Below are positions 34,874 through 43,620 of a stretch of 64,000 nucleotides of DNA, piece after piece. The position numbers and the translations under genes are program-made. The first letter of the stretch is position 1; each line of letters begins with the position of its first letter. The stretch is from the NCBI GenBank assembly GCA_041576815.1, contig JBFGKE010000006.1:62001-126000 (forward strand), written 5' to 3'. Below the pieces are notes generated by a model. The model saw nothing but the letters and a program-made list of their open reading frames with translations, was not told the origin of the DNA and made no database searches. This DNA comes from SG8-38 sp041576815. GTDB lineage: Bacteria > Myxococcota_A > Polyangia > Polyangiales > Houyiibacteriaceae.

Positions 34874-35795
34874 CGACGAGGTCGTGCTCGAGGTGATCGG
34901 GCTGAAGAAGACCTTTCACATCGGCTTCTTTCGCAAACGCGTGGAGGCGGTTCGGGGCACCACCTTTTCCGTCCGTCGAGGGGAGATTTTCGGCCTCCTC
35001 GGTCCCAACGGGGCTGGGAAGACCACCACGATCAAATCGGTCCTGGGCCTGATCTTCCCCAGCGAAGGCGAGATCCGGCTCTTTGGCGGGGCCGACCGCC
35101 GCGAAGCCGCCAAGCGCATCGGCTACATGCCGGAAAACCCGTACGTGTATCAGTACCTCAGGCCACTCGAGTTCCTCGACCTGTGCGGGCGACTCGTCGG
35201 CATTCCGAAAAGCGAGCGCCGCGACCGGTCGGACGTGATGATCGACGAGGTGGGGCTTCGGCACGCGGTCGACCGCCCGATCGGCAAGTTCTCGAAGGGG
35301 ATGATGCAGCGGATCGGCCTCGCGCAGGCGCTCCTGGCCGACCCCGAGCTGCTGGTGCTCGACGAGCCGATGAGCGGCCTCGACCCGATCGGACGAAAAG
35401 AGGTGCGTGACCTTTTGCTCGCGCAGCGCGAGCGCGGCAAGACGCTGCTGTTCACCAGTCACATCCTGAGCGACGTCGAGACGCTCTGCGACCGCGTCGT
35501 GATCATGCAGCGGGGCAAAATCACCTCCGAGGGACAGGTGCACGAGCTGCTGGAGTCCGCGGGCCGGCGGGTCGAAATCCGTTTGAGCGGTGCAACCCAA
35601 ACGCTCAAGGACTCCCTGGGTTCCCGCGGCATGATTCTCGACGAAGGGGACGGCCGCCTCGCGCTTCGGGTGGAAGGCCAGAAGACCGTCGACGAGGTCC
35701 TCCGCATCTCGCACGCGGCCGGAGCACGGCTCGACGCGATGATCCCCGAGCGGCAGACGCTCGAAAGCCTCTTCTTGGAGAACGCGAACCGCTGA
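34866..35795 (+). CDS. ABC transporter ATP-binding protein, permease absent nearby
   Basis: A 309-aa ABC-2-type export ATPase. Seen: Walker A G-P-N-G-A-G-K-T-T at 46-54, signature F-S-K-G-M-M-Q-R, Walker B L-L-V-L-D-E-P, H-loop T-S-H, and a C-terminal domain of ~85 residues like the DUF4162 tail of ABC-2 ATPases. No permease gene follows; the next is a rhodanese gene. The membrane partner must lie elsewhere. ATG at 34866 is translationally coupled to the aminotransferase. Confidence 0.9.
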   Translation: MSSDEVVLEVIGLKKTFHIGFFRKRVEAVRGTTFSVRRGEIFGLLGPNGAGKTTTIKSVLGLIFPSEGEIRLFGGADRREAAKRIGYMPENPYVYQYLRPLEFLDLCGRLVGIPKSERRDRSDVMIDEVGLRHAVDRPIGKFSKGMMQRIGLAQALLADPELLVLDEPMSGLDPIGRKEVRDLLLAQRERGKTLLFTSHILSDVETLCDRVVIMQRGKITSEGQVHELLESAGRRVEIRLSGATQTLKDSLGSRGMILDEGDGRLALRVEGQKTVDEVLRISHAAGARLDAMIPERQTLESLFLENANR

Positions 35796-35838
35796 GCCTT
35801 TGGGTTGCTTCCGCGCCCGGCGTCTCTAGATCCAACGC

Positions 35839-36276
35839 ATGGCGGTCAAGCGCGTGTCGGCCGAAGAGGCTGCGGAGCTGATCCAAAACGACGGGTACGT
35901 GTACGTCGACGTTCGATCGATTCCGGAGTTCGATGCGGGCCATCCGGACGGCGCGTACAACATTCCGCTGCTTCACGCGACGCCGACCGGGATGCGGCCG
36001 AACGGCGATTTCATGGCCGTCGTGGCCGCAACGTTTCCAAAAGACGCGAAGCTGGTGCTCGGCTGCCGCTCGGGGAACCGTTCGCTCCGTGCCGCCGAAG
36101 CGCTAGCGGCGTCGGGGTTTTCGAACGTCGTCGATCAGCGCGCTGGGTTCGACGGCGCGCGGGATGCGTTCGGCCAGGTCCTCGAGCCCGGTTGGAAGAA
36201 TGCGGGCCTCCCCGTATCGGTCGAAGGGCAGCCCGACCGCGTCTACGAGGCGGTCGTGAAGCGGGGCGCGCCCTAG
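35839..36276 (+). CDS. Rhodanese-domain sulfurtransferase
   Basis: Single-domain rhodanese of 145 aa. Seen: V-D-V-R-S-I-P-E-F-D-A-G-H near 26-38 and the active-site loop C-R-S-G-N-R-S near 75-81, with Cys as sulfur carrier. Cytosolic, no signal peptide. It could donate sulfur to thiolation or cyanide detoxification, but no partner is nearby. Its last four bases overlap the end of the convergent aldehyde dehydrogenase gene. Confidence 0.9.
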   Translation: MAVKRVSAEEAAELIQNDGYVYVDVRSIPEFDAGHPDGAYNIPLLHATPTGMRPNGDFMAVVAATFPKDAKLVLGCRSGNRSLRAAEALAASGFSNVVDQRAGFDGARDAFGQVLEPGWKNAGLPVSVEGQPDRVYEAVVKRGAP

Positions 36277-38027
36277 CCCTTGAGGCTCGCCCAAAGGAGC
36301 CCGGGCAGCCGGGTCAACGTCGGGTCGGCGTTGAAATAGGTCATCTTCTCGCCGATCTCCGCGCCGTTCTTGTTGCTGATGAACCAGGCCGGTTTTGGAA
36401 AGGCGCGGAACGGCCCGCGGACGACGGACTTCTGCGGCCGATCGAACATGTACGTGTTGTGCACGACCCCATGGCCCGAGCGGATGTCTTTGCGCGGGTG
36501 GCCGGGGAACGCGCCCCACGTGGGCGTGACGAACGCGTAGTTGAGGCCCGTCCAGTGGTTCACCCCGATGTTGCCGTAGCGAAGGCTCGCCACGGCGCGG
36601 TCGACGGCTGCCGCCACGGCCGGGTCCTTCAGCGACTTCGGGTGCACGAAAATGCTCGCCGCGAGCGTGCCCCACACGCGCTCGTTGCAGAACTCGACCG
36701 CGTTGTCGATGTAGTCGGCGACCGATGCGCCCGGGAGCGCGACCTCGCTGGTCTGGCCGCACCACGACTCCATGTTGAAGCAGATTTCGTCGGGGTCGTT
36801 TGGATCGAGGTGATGGATGAACGTCCACGGCACGCGCCCCGCGCCCTTGGCGCCAAACTGATCGGCATCGGGGTGATGCTCGAGAAACGTCTTCTGCCGC
36901 TCTTCGGAGCCGGGGTAGTAGGGCTTGCGGTCGCCGGCCTTGTCGAACCACTTCTTGATGGCGGCGAGCAGAGCTTCGCGCTGGCCCCAGCCGTCGTGTT
37001 GAAGGATCACGCGGGTCGCGGTGCAGTTGAACCCCGCGTTGTTGACGACGGAGGTGACCAAGTTCTCTGCCTGGAAGTCCAAGTCCTTGGCGGACCATGG
37101 GCCCGGAACGATGATGATGGGGCTCACGTTGCCGAGCTCGCAGGTGAGGCGCCGCAGGTTTCGCGCATCGTCCGCAGCTTTCCTGCGGGCGCCCTCTTCG
37201 CCGACGCCATACACGATCGCGTCGTGCGTCTTGTCCGAGCCGGTGATGTGAATTTCCTCGACCAATCGGTGCGTGCAGAGGTAATCACCCTCGGCGACTC
37301 CGCCGTAGACGACCTGGAAGAAGCCGCGCTCTCGAAGTGCCGAAAACGCCTCGTCGATGAACGGCCCGAGGTACTCGTTGACCGGATTCATCTTGAGGAT
37401 GACGACCTGCCCTTCGACGAACAGCTTGTAGAGCGCATCCATGGGCCCGATCGAAGCGACGTTGCCGGCGCCGAGCACGAGCGCGATGCCGCCCTCCGAG
37501 GGGGGATTCTTATAGAAGGACGCCTGCGTCTGCGGCAGGTCTTCGAGCTCGACGCCGGGCTCCATCCAAATTTCGCCGCTGAAACCCTGGAACAACAGTC
37601 CATCCCAGCCATTGGCAGGCAAGACGGGCGCAACGACCTGGCCGTCAGGGCGTGCGAATGCGGGTTTCGGGAGCTGGGGTGCGCCATAGTCGCGGATGTC
37701 GGTCAGCGACGTGATCAGCAGGTTGATGTTGCGGAGCACGGTGCCGGGGCCGGCCATCCATTCTTCACCCTCCTCGGACGCCCCCATCGTCAGGCCTTTC
37801 GCCTCGACGGCGGCGCGGACCCACGGCTCGGCGACTTCGACGAAGCCGTCCCTCGCCTGCTCGAGCAGCGCGATGCGCTCGTCGATGTCGAGCGCGATCC
37901 ATTCGTTCTTGTGGTCTTCGAGGATCGCGAGCGCCTCGTCGATCTTCGATCGTGACGTGGACTCGATTCGATGCTCGGCTTCGGGAATGGCGACGGAGCC
38001 ATGCACTTCGGCGGCGACTTGCGTCAC
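36273..38027 (-). CDS. Aldehyde dehydrogenase-superfamily protein
   Basis: A 584-aa ALDH-fold enzyme, longer than the usual ~480-500 aa because of an N-terminal helical extension of ~60 residues and insertions. Seen: A-L-V-L-G-A-G-N-V near the NAD site, conserved Glu in L-T-C-E-L-G-N, and catalytic Cys335 in N-A-G-F-N-C-T-A-T-R. GTG start with AAGGAGG at the expected distance. It follows the DinG-type helicase by 10 bases and probably shares its transcript. Substrate unknown. Confidence 0.85.
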   Translation of the reverse strand: MTQVAAEVHGSVAIPEAEHRIESTSRSKIDEALAILEDHKNEWIALDIDERIALLEQARDGFVEVAEPWVRAAVEAKGLTMGASEEGEEWMAGPGTVLRNINLLITSLTDIRDYGAPQLPKPAFARPDGQVVAPVLPANGWDGLLFQGFSGEIWMEPGVELEDLPQTQASFYKNPPSEGGIALVLGAGNVASIGPMDALYKLFVEGQVVILKMNPVNEYLGPFIDEAFSALRERGFFQVVYGGVAEGDYLCTHRLVEEIHITGSDKTHDAIVYGVGEEGARRKAADDARNLRRLTCELGNVSPIIIVPGPWSAKDLDFQAENLVTSVVNNAGFNCTATRVILQHDGWGQREALLAAIKKWFDKAGDRKPYYPGSEERQKTFLEHHPDADQFGAKGAGRVPWTFIHHLDPNDPDEICFNMESWCGQTSEVALPGASVADYIDNAVEFCNERVWGTLAASIFVHPKSLKDPAVAAAVDRAVASLRYGNIGVNHWTGLNYAFVTPTWGAFPGHPRKDIRSGHGVVHNTYMFDRPQKSVVRGPFRAFPKPAWFISNKNGAEIGEKMTYFNADPTLTRLPGLLWASLKG

Positions 38028-38037
38028 GGGGCCTCCT

Positions 38038-39972
38038 TCATTCGGCGGATAGGGTAGATATGTTGGTGGCTGCGGCCGAAGAGATCAAGAGCTGCCGAGC
38101 TTCGTCGATCGAGTCGCACACGCGCGCGGGCGGAAGGCTCCGAAGAAAGACTTTTCCATACCCTTTTCGGCGGATCCGGGAATCGAGGATCGCGACGACG
38201 CCGCGGTCCCGAGTCGTCCGGATCAGCCGGCCGAAGCCCTGTTTGAGCGAAAGCGCGGCCGCAGGCACGAGGTACCCCATGAACGAGGACTCCCCCGCCT
38301 CCTCGAGCCGCTCGCAGCGCGCCGCCACGATCGGGTCGCTCGGCACGTCGAACGGGAGCTTGTCGATGATGACGAGCCGGAGCGCGGAGCCTGGTACGTC
38401 GACGCCCTCCCAGAAGCTCGCGGTGGCGAACAGCACGGCGTTGCCCGCATCGCGAAAACGGTCGAGCAGCGTCTGCTTCGGCGCGTCGCCCTGGACGAAC
38501 CATTCGTGATCGAGCTCGTCGCCGACGCGCTTTGCGAGAATGCGCATCATGCGGAGCGACGTCGACAGCACGAAGGCCCCGCCGTCGGAAAGGCGAATCA
38601 GCTCGAGGATTTCTTTCGCGGCAGCGTCCGGGAAGTCGGCGTCGCGCGGATCCGGCAGGTGTGTCGGCGCATAGAGCGCGGACTGCTCTTCGAAGCGAAA
38701 GGGCGACTCGACCACCTCCTCGCTGACCTCGGCCTCGATGCCGAGCCTGCGTTTGACGAAACAGAAGTCGCCGCCGGTCGTGAGGGTCGCACTGGTGAAC
38801 ACCAGGCAGGGGACTCGCTCGTGAAGCCGTTCCCGCAAGAGGGGCCCGACGTCGATCGGGCTCGATCCGACGGCGGGGCTTCGCGCGCCGACCTGCGCCC
38901 AGCTCACCTGACCGGGCGCTTCGAGCGAGCCGAGGGCGTGCCGAAGCTGATCGGCACGCCGCGCGATCTGCAGGACGTTCTCGCGCGGGGGGCGGACGTT
39001 GCGGCACGTCGCGCCGAGCTCGGCCAAGGTGTTGTCGAGCGAAAAGAGGGCCTCCTCGGGAATGTCGTGTTTGTCGAGCGGCACGCGGCCGCCGTTGGCA
39101 TGCGAAGGAAGCGCCCCGAAAAAGCTCGATGACCGCTCGAGCACCGACGAAAGCAGCCGCCCGTCGTGGTCGTCATCTGCGCGCGCGCCACCAAGTGCCA
39201 TGCGCGCATCCCGCACCAAACGCTCGATCATCGCCGTCGACAGGCGCGTTCCGAAGAACACCGTGGCCGTGTCCTCGAGCTGGTGGGCCTCGTCGAAGAT
39301 CACCGCATCGTAATCGGGGAGCACCGAGGCAAAGCCAGTATCGCGAAGCGCGAGGTCCGCAAAAAACAGGTGATGATTGACCACGACGAGCTGCGCCTCG
39401 TCGGCGCGCCGTCGCACCTGCGTCACGAAGCACTCGTCGTAGTAGTCGCAGCGCGCGCCGATCCGCGTGTCGGAGCCGCTCACGACCCGCGCCCAGATCG
39501 GGTCTTCCTCGGCAATCGACGAAAGATCGGCTCGGTCTCCGTTGTCGGTGCCCTGAATCCACTCCCGGAGCGCTGGCAGCGAGCGCGCGAACCTAGGCTG
39601 GACGGCGTCCGCGCTTCGGGAAAGCTCGTCGAAGCGCCGCCGGCAAAGGTAGTTGCCGAGGCCTTTGACGCAGGCGGCCTCGACGTCCAAGCCGAGATGG
39701 GCGTTGAGCGCGGGAAGGTCCTTTTTGATGATCTGGTCTTGCAGCGCGCGCGTGCCGGTCGACACGATCACGCGGCGGCCGCTCAGCGCTGCGGGGATCA
39801 GGTAGGCCCACGTCTTGCCCGTGCCGGTCCCCGCCTCGATGAGGAGCACCCCGTCGTGCCGAAGGACGTCCTGCACGGCGCGCGCCATGCGGATTTGCCC
39901 GGGGCGATGTTCGTAGCCTGGCACGCCGCGAGCCAGCGGCCCCGTCGGTCCAAGCAGGTGGCCCGCGTCCAT
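38038..39972 (-). CDS. DinG/XPD-type ATP-dependent DNA helicase
   Basis: A 644-aa superfamily 2 helicase of the DinG/YoaA group. Seen: Walker A A-G-T-G-T-G-K-T at 47-54, four Cys spread as in the Fe-S cluster (A-C-V-K-G-L-G-N-Y-L-C and R-C-D-Y-Y-D-E-C), D-E-A-H in I-F-D-E-A-H-Q-L, and C-terminal motifs ending in G-F-G-R-L-I-R-T. Such helicases unwind DNA with 5'-3' polarity in repair. The start is divergent from the rhomboid gene. Confidence 0.92.
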   Translation of the reverse strand: MDAGHLLGPTGPLARGVPGYEHRPGQIRMARAVQDVLRHDGVLLIEAGTGTGKTWAYLIPAALSGRRVIVSTGTRALQDQIIKKDLPALNAHLGLDVEAACVKGLGNYLCRRRFDELSRSADAVQPRFARSLPALREWIQGTDNGDRADLSSIAEEDPIWARVVSGSDTRIGARCDYYDECFVTQVRRRADEAQLVVVNHHLFFADLALRDTGFASVLPDYDAVIFDEAHQLEDTATVFFGTRLSTAMIERLVRDARMALGGARADDDHDGRLLSSVLERSSSFFGALPSHANGGRVPLDKHDIPEEALFSLDNTLAELGATCRNVRPPRENVLQIARRADQLRHALGSLEAPGQVSWAQVGARSPAVGSSPIDVGPLLRERLHERVPCLVFTSATLTTGGDFCFVKRRLGIEAEVSEEVVESPFRFEEQSALYAPTHLPDPRDADFPDAAAKEILELIRLSDGGAFVLSTSLRMMRILAKRVGDELDHEWFVQGDAPKQTLLDRFRDAGNAVLFATASFWEGVDVPGSALRLVIIDKLPFDVPSDPIVAARCERLEEAGESSFMGYLVPAAALSLKQGFGRLIRTTRDRGVVAILDSRIRRKGYGKVFLRSLPPARVCDSIDEARQLLISSAAATNISTLSAE

Positions 39973-40031
39973 GGGCCAGCTCTAGCACGTAGCACTGCCA
40001 CGGCCTCCGCGAAGCGCTATACCGAACGCTC

Positions 40032-40745
40032 GTGATCCCGATCCGAGACATCAACCACACGCGCCGAACGCCCGTGGTGACCTGGACGATCATCGGCGCC
40101 AACGTGGCGATCTTCGTGGCGGGGCTGAGCCTCGGGCAGGCGGGCGCCGAGGCGCTGGTCATGCGGTTCGGCGTGATTCCAGACGTGATCGTCAACGGTG
40201 ACTGGGCCGCGCCGAGAATCGAGGGGGGCGCGCTGGGGAGTGGGATCACCCCGTTCACGAGCATGTTTCTTCACGGCGGCCTGCTTCATCTCGGCAGCAA
40301 CATGCTCTTCCTGCACGTCTTTGGGGACAACGTCGAGGATGTGCTCGGTCGCGGGCGGTTCGTTTTGTATTACGCGCTCTGCGGGCTCGGCGCGGTCGGA
40401 GGCCAAATCCTGGTCGACCCGAGCAGCATGGTCCCGATGATCGGTGCGTCGGGCGCGATTTCCGGCGTGCTTGCCGGCTACGTCACGCTCTTTCCGCATG
40501 CGCGGGTCGTGACGCTGGTGCCGATCTTCATCTTCATCCACTTCATGGAGGTGCCAGCTTGGATTTTCATCGTGCTTTGGTTCGTGCTGCAGCTCGTGCA
40601 GGGGTACCTGTCGCTCGGCATCATCGGCGAGGGCGGCGGTGGGGTGGCCTGGTTCGCCCACATCGGCGGATTTCTCGCCGGCCTGGTCTTCATCCGGACG
40701 ATGTATCGAAAGCCTAGGGCGCGTCGGCGGGGCTTGCTTCGCTAG
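40032..40745 (+). CDS. Rhomboid-family intramembrane serine protease
   Basis: A 237-aa integral membrane protease with about six helices. Seen: catalytic Ser140 in G-A-S-G, His210 in W-F-A-H-I-G-G-F, and the oxyanion/loop residues H-G-G-L-L-H-L-G-S-N-M at 81-91. GTG start at 40032. It cleaves within membrane-spanning segments of unknown substrates. Its last 32 bases overlap the convergent PilZ-PEGA gene. Confidence 0.92.
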   Translation: MIPIRDINHTRRTPVVTWTIIGANVAIFVAGLSLGQAGAEALVMRFGVIPDVIVNGDWAAPRIEGGALGSGITPFTSMFLHGGLLHLGSNMLFLHVFGDNVEDVLGRGRFVLYYALCGLGAVGGQILVDPSSMVPMIGASGAISGVLAGYVTLFPHARVVTLVPIFIFIHFMEVPAWIFIVLWFVLQLVQGYLSLGIIGEGGGGVAWFAHIGGFLAGLVFIRTMYRKPRARRRGLLR

Positions 40746-42639
40746 GCGCGGCGGGCGCAGCGGCGGCCGGCGGCGGAGGATCTTCGACCGGGGCGTCGGG
40801 CTCGGGCTCCCCCTCGGCCTTCGGCTCGGGCTTGGTCTCGACGGGCTTCGCCTCGGGCGCTGGCTCGCTCGGCGCTGGACCCACGGGAGGCGCCGAAGCT
40901 GCGGACCCGTCGGACTCGAGCGCGATGCTGATCGTGGCCGCCATGCGTCGCGGCTCCTCGATGAAGTTTGCGCGCGCGATCGACTTCGTGACGGTCTTGT
41001 AGCCGTCCTTGGAGATCACGATCTTGCGGGGAGCCTCCATCGACTGGAACTTCAGCGAGCCCGGCGTGGTGACCTGCCCACCGCCCACCGAAGTTGCGCT
41101 CGCCCCGAGCGGGCTCGTGATGACGTCGACGACGAACGGAAGAGTCGAAAGAACGAGCTCGACTTTGGGCTGGTCGGCCTCGACGGTCAGCAATTTCCTG
41201 CGGGGTAGGTACCCGCGTGCTTTCGAAAAGATCGAGAGATTCGTCCCGACCGCGTACTCGATCTCGAGCGGGGTGCGGCCCACGCCCTTGCCGTTGACGC
41301 TGATGAACGCACCCGGCGGCTTGGACACGATTTCGACCTTTGCCATCGCCGCGTCGGCGGCCGCGGGCGCTGCTTCTTCGGCGGCCGCTACGGCTTGATC
41401 AGCCGGCCGGGTTTCGGCCGGGGCTTCGCCTTGTGGTTGCACGGCAGCTTCCGGTGCAGCGGCGCCAACACGCGCCGGCTCGGCTGGAGCGCTCACCGGC
41501 GCGCCGGATTCTCCGAGCATCCCCGTGGCCTTTGCGATCAGCCCATCTGCAAGACCGAGCTGCCAAGTGGCGATGCCGGCGGCACACACGAGGAGCGAGA
41601 GCAGCAGGCTCGCCATCCAACCGCGCGTCTCCGGCTCTGGGTCGGCAGGGCGCATCGTCCACACCGGTTCGCTCGACTTCGGCAGCTTGAACGCCTCGGC
41701 TGGAATCCCGGGCGCCTCCGGCACCGACCCGGGCACGGGGCCAGGCTCCGAATCGAGCACCTCCGGGTCGATCGATTCGACCGCAGGGCCGAACGAATCA
41801 GGCCCGAAGAGATCCGAGACACGGCTTTCCGAGCTCGCCCCCGCTGGCGCGACCGGCGTCGGACGCTTCTCCGCGATGAAGTGGGACGCCGCGTCGTGCG
41901 ACACCACGGTTTGAGCGGCATGCGGATAGTCGGATTCGTAGTGGTCGTGAATCTTGGTGGTCTCGTCGTCGAGGAAATCCTCCTCGGCATCGAGCTCTTC
42001 CATCGCTGGCGCAGCGGAGCTCCTTTGCAGGCTCGACGTTGGGCTCAACCCGGACGCGCCGAACGCCGACTTCGCGGCGGAACGCTGACCGATGCGGTTG
42101 CTGACGCTGCGCGCCCGCTCTGCGCCCGCCTTGGCTTCGCGTCGAACCGCGTCGCCCGCATCGCCTTCTTCGAGCGCCGAGGCCAAGAACTCGCTGACGT
42201 GTCGCACTTTGGTGCGATCGGCTTCTTCCTGCAGCGAGCCCTCCGGCGGCGCGAGAGATGGCGGTTGGACGCCTTCCTTGCCTTGCTCGAAGACGCCGGG
42301 CTGACCTCGCACCTCCGCGATGCGCTGCACGACCGAACGCGATTCGGGGTCCATCTTGATGAACTTGATCCCCATGCCCGGCGGGTTGTGCGAATCGGCT
42401 TCCGACTCGTCTCGCCGCCAAACGACGCGGCCGACGCCATGAATGAGCGTCGATTGATCCTGAAGCATGAACTCGAACTTCAGCAGCGTGCCGACCGGCA
42501 GCGGCTTCTTTGCTTTGATGAAGACACCTCCGCGGGAGATGTCGATGCTGTACCTCTCGATGAAGTCCTCGAGCGTCGCGCTCTTGTAGCGGATCTTCAG
42601 CGAAAGCAGCGTGCGCTTGTCTTTGCGTGCGTCTGCCAT
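40714..42639 (-). CDS. PilZ - transmembrane - PEGA protein
   Basis: A 641-aa protein. The N-terminal PilZ domain (about 8-115) carries D-I-S-R-G-G at 33-38, the c-di-GMP-binding D-x-S-x-x-G motif, with basic residues before it. A long low-complexity linker follows, then one membrane helix (about 345-365), a Pro/Ala/Glu-rich spacer and PEGA-type beta modules (about 430-575, containing G-K-G-V-G-R-T-P-L), ending in a Pro/Ala/Glu-rich tail. The arrangement suggests transmission of a cytoplasmic c-di-GMP signal to the periplasm. Stop overlaps the rhomboid gene. Confidence 0.85.
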   Translation of the reverse strand: MADARKDKRTLLSLKIRYKSATLEDFIERYSIDISRGGVFIKAKKPLPVGTLLKFEFMLQDQSTLIHGVGRVVWRRDESEADSHNPPGMGIKFIKMDPESRSVVQRIAEVRGQPGVFEQGKEGVQPPSLAPPEGSLQEEADRTKVRHVSEFLASALEEGDAGDAVRREAKAGAERARSVSNRIGQRSAAKSAFGASGLSPTSSLQRSSAAPAMEELDAEEDFLDDETTKIHDHYESDYPHAAQTVVSHDAASHFIAEKRPTPVAPAGASSESRVSDLFGPDSFGPAVESIDPEVLDSEPGPVPGSVPEAPGIPAEAFKLPKSSEPVWTMRPADPEPETRGWMASLLLSLLVCAAGIATWQLGLADGLIAKATGMLGESGAPVSAPAEPARVGAAAPEAAVQPQGEAPAETRPADQAVAAAEEAAPAAADAAMAKVEIVSKPPGAFISVNGKGVGRTPLEIEYAVGTNLSIFSKARGYLPRRKLLTVEADQPKVELVLSTLPFVVDVITSPLGASATSVGGGQVTTPGSLKFQSMEAPRKIVISKDGYKTVTKSIARANFIEEPRRMAATISIALESDGSAASAPPVGPAPSEPAPEAKPVETKPEPKAEGEPEPDAPVEDPPPPAAAAPAAPSEASPADAP

Positions 42640-42718
42640 GTCCCCTGTCGACGAAACCCCTCATATTCAGCGTACCCATCGATTCGTGAAGCAACAAACG
42701 ATTCGACCAGAAAATCGA

Positions 42719-43552
42719 TCAGCGAGGCGGAGCGTTCACCGATAGCTCTACCCGCACCGCCCGCTGGGTTCCGGACGTAGGTTGGAGTCGCACATCGGCA
42801 TCGACGGGCATGCCCGCGTTTACACCATGGAATTCCGCGGTCCACTGCGCGTCGGAACAGTGACTGATCGTTGCCCGCGCCACCGAAAAGCCGGTGCGTA
42901 ATGCCTGTCGCAGTGCCGCCGCAAACGGCTCGGCACCGGGTCGAATCGTGACGTGCCGGGTCGACCAAGGCCGTCCGACGGGCGCGACCGATGCGGCGGC
43001 GAGGGCGCAGGCATCGGCGAGTGAATCGGACTCGACCTGGGCATGAAAACCATCCGATGACGTTCGGGTTACGACGATCGCGCTTCGCGTCCAAGGAGGT
43101 GGTGCGCCGCCCTGCTCGGCGAGGCATTCCGCAAACGACGCCCGAAGCTCGGGCGCCACGTCGAGCAGCGGTGCGAGCGCGAACGTGCGGCGCGCGAGCT
43201 CTGCGTGCGGAACGGTCAACCCCGGCGATGCATGCGGTCCAGCGTCGTCCCACAGAAGATCGAGGTCGCTGCTGCGCGGCCCCCAGCGCTCGCTTTGCGA
43301 TCGGCGTCGCCCGAGACGCCGTTCGGTTCGAAGCAGCGCGTCGAGCAGCCCCGGTGGCGGAAGCGCGCTCTTCAACCGAAACGCCGCATTCAAGTAGTGC
43401 GGCTGAGGCGGCCCCAGCGGCTCCGTCTCGTAGAGCGGCGAAACTCGCTCGACGTCGATGCCCGGCCGCGCATCCAACAGCAACGCCGCCGCACGAATCG
43501 ACGCTTCCCTCCCACCGAGGTTCGCCCCCACCCCAACCACGACCCACCTCAT
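42719..43552 (-). CDS. folK: FolK-type pyrophosphokinase with C-terminal extension
   Basis: Folate-pathway 6-hydroxymethyl-7,8-dihydropterin pyrophosphokinase. ATG at 43552 has GGAGG just upstream. Seen: G-V-G-A-N-L-G-G at 7-14, S-P-L-Y-E-T-E-P, and the HPPK signature R-W-G-P-R-S-S-D-L-D-L-L at about 89-100, then V-P-H-A-E-L-A-x-R near 114. The kinase part ends near residue 150; the total is 277 aa. The last ~125 residues form an additional, unrecognised domain (with A-R-A-T-I-S-H-C-S-D), possibly beta-rich. Confidence 0.88.
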   Translation of the reverse strand: MRWVVVGVGANLGGREASIRAAALLLDARPGIDVERVSPLYETEPLGPPQPHYLNAAFRLKSALPPPGLLDALLRTERRLGRRRSQSERWGPRSSDLDLLWDDAGPHASPGLTVPHAELARRTFALAPLLDVAPELRASFAECLAEQGGAPPPWTRSAIVVTRTSSDGFHAQVESDSLADACALAAASVAPVGRPWSTRHVTIRPGAEPFAAALRQALRTGFSVARATISHCSDAQWTAEFHGVNAGMPVDADVRLQPTSGTQRAVRVELSVNAPPR

Positions 43553-43568
43553 CACCCCCACCTCCACG

Positions 43569-43590
43569 AAAAGGGGGCTGTCCCCTTTTT
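43569..43590. repeat. Variant REP-like palindrome before xseA
   Basis: A-A-A-A-GGGGGCTGTCCCC-TTTTTT with a one-base change (GGGGGC in place of GGGGAC), the palindrome at 43573-43585. It lies between the divergent folK and xseA genes. The variant GGGGGCTGT form also occurs as the half unit at about 3701-3715. Confidence 0.65.
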
Positions 43591-43620
43591 TGAAGCGTTG
43601 AATGAAGCTACGGTCCCGGC

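Noticed and set aside
39920..39940. TGGCACGCCGCGAGCC resembling a sigma-54 promoter
   Set aside because: It is inside the dinG coding region and lacks the -12 TGC at the correct spacing for a nearby gene.
42719..43105. Archease identity for the FolK C-terminal domain
   Set aside because: Only a vague pattern similarity by eye; the key conserved Asp/Lys motifs of archease could not be placed with confidence.
42597..43547. 316-residue open frame across folK
   Set aside because: Arg-rich composition typical of shadow frames in high-GC DNA; folK in the other frame has all HPPK motifs.
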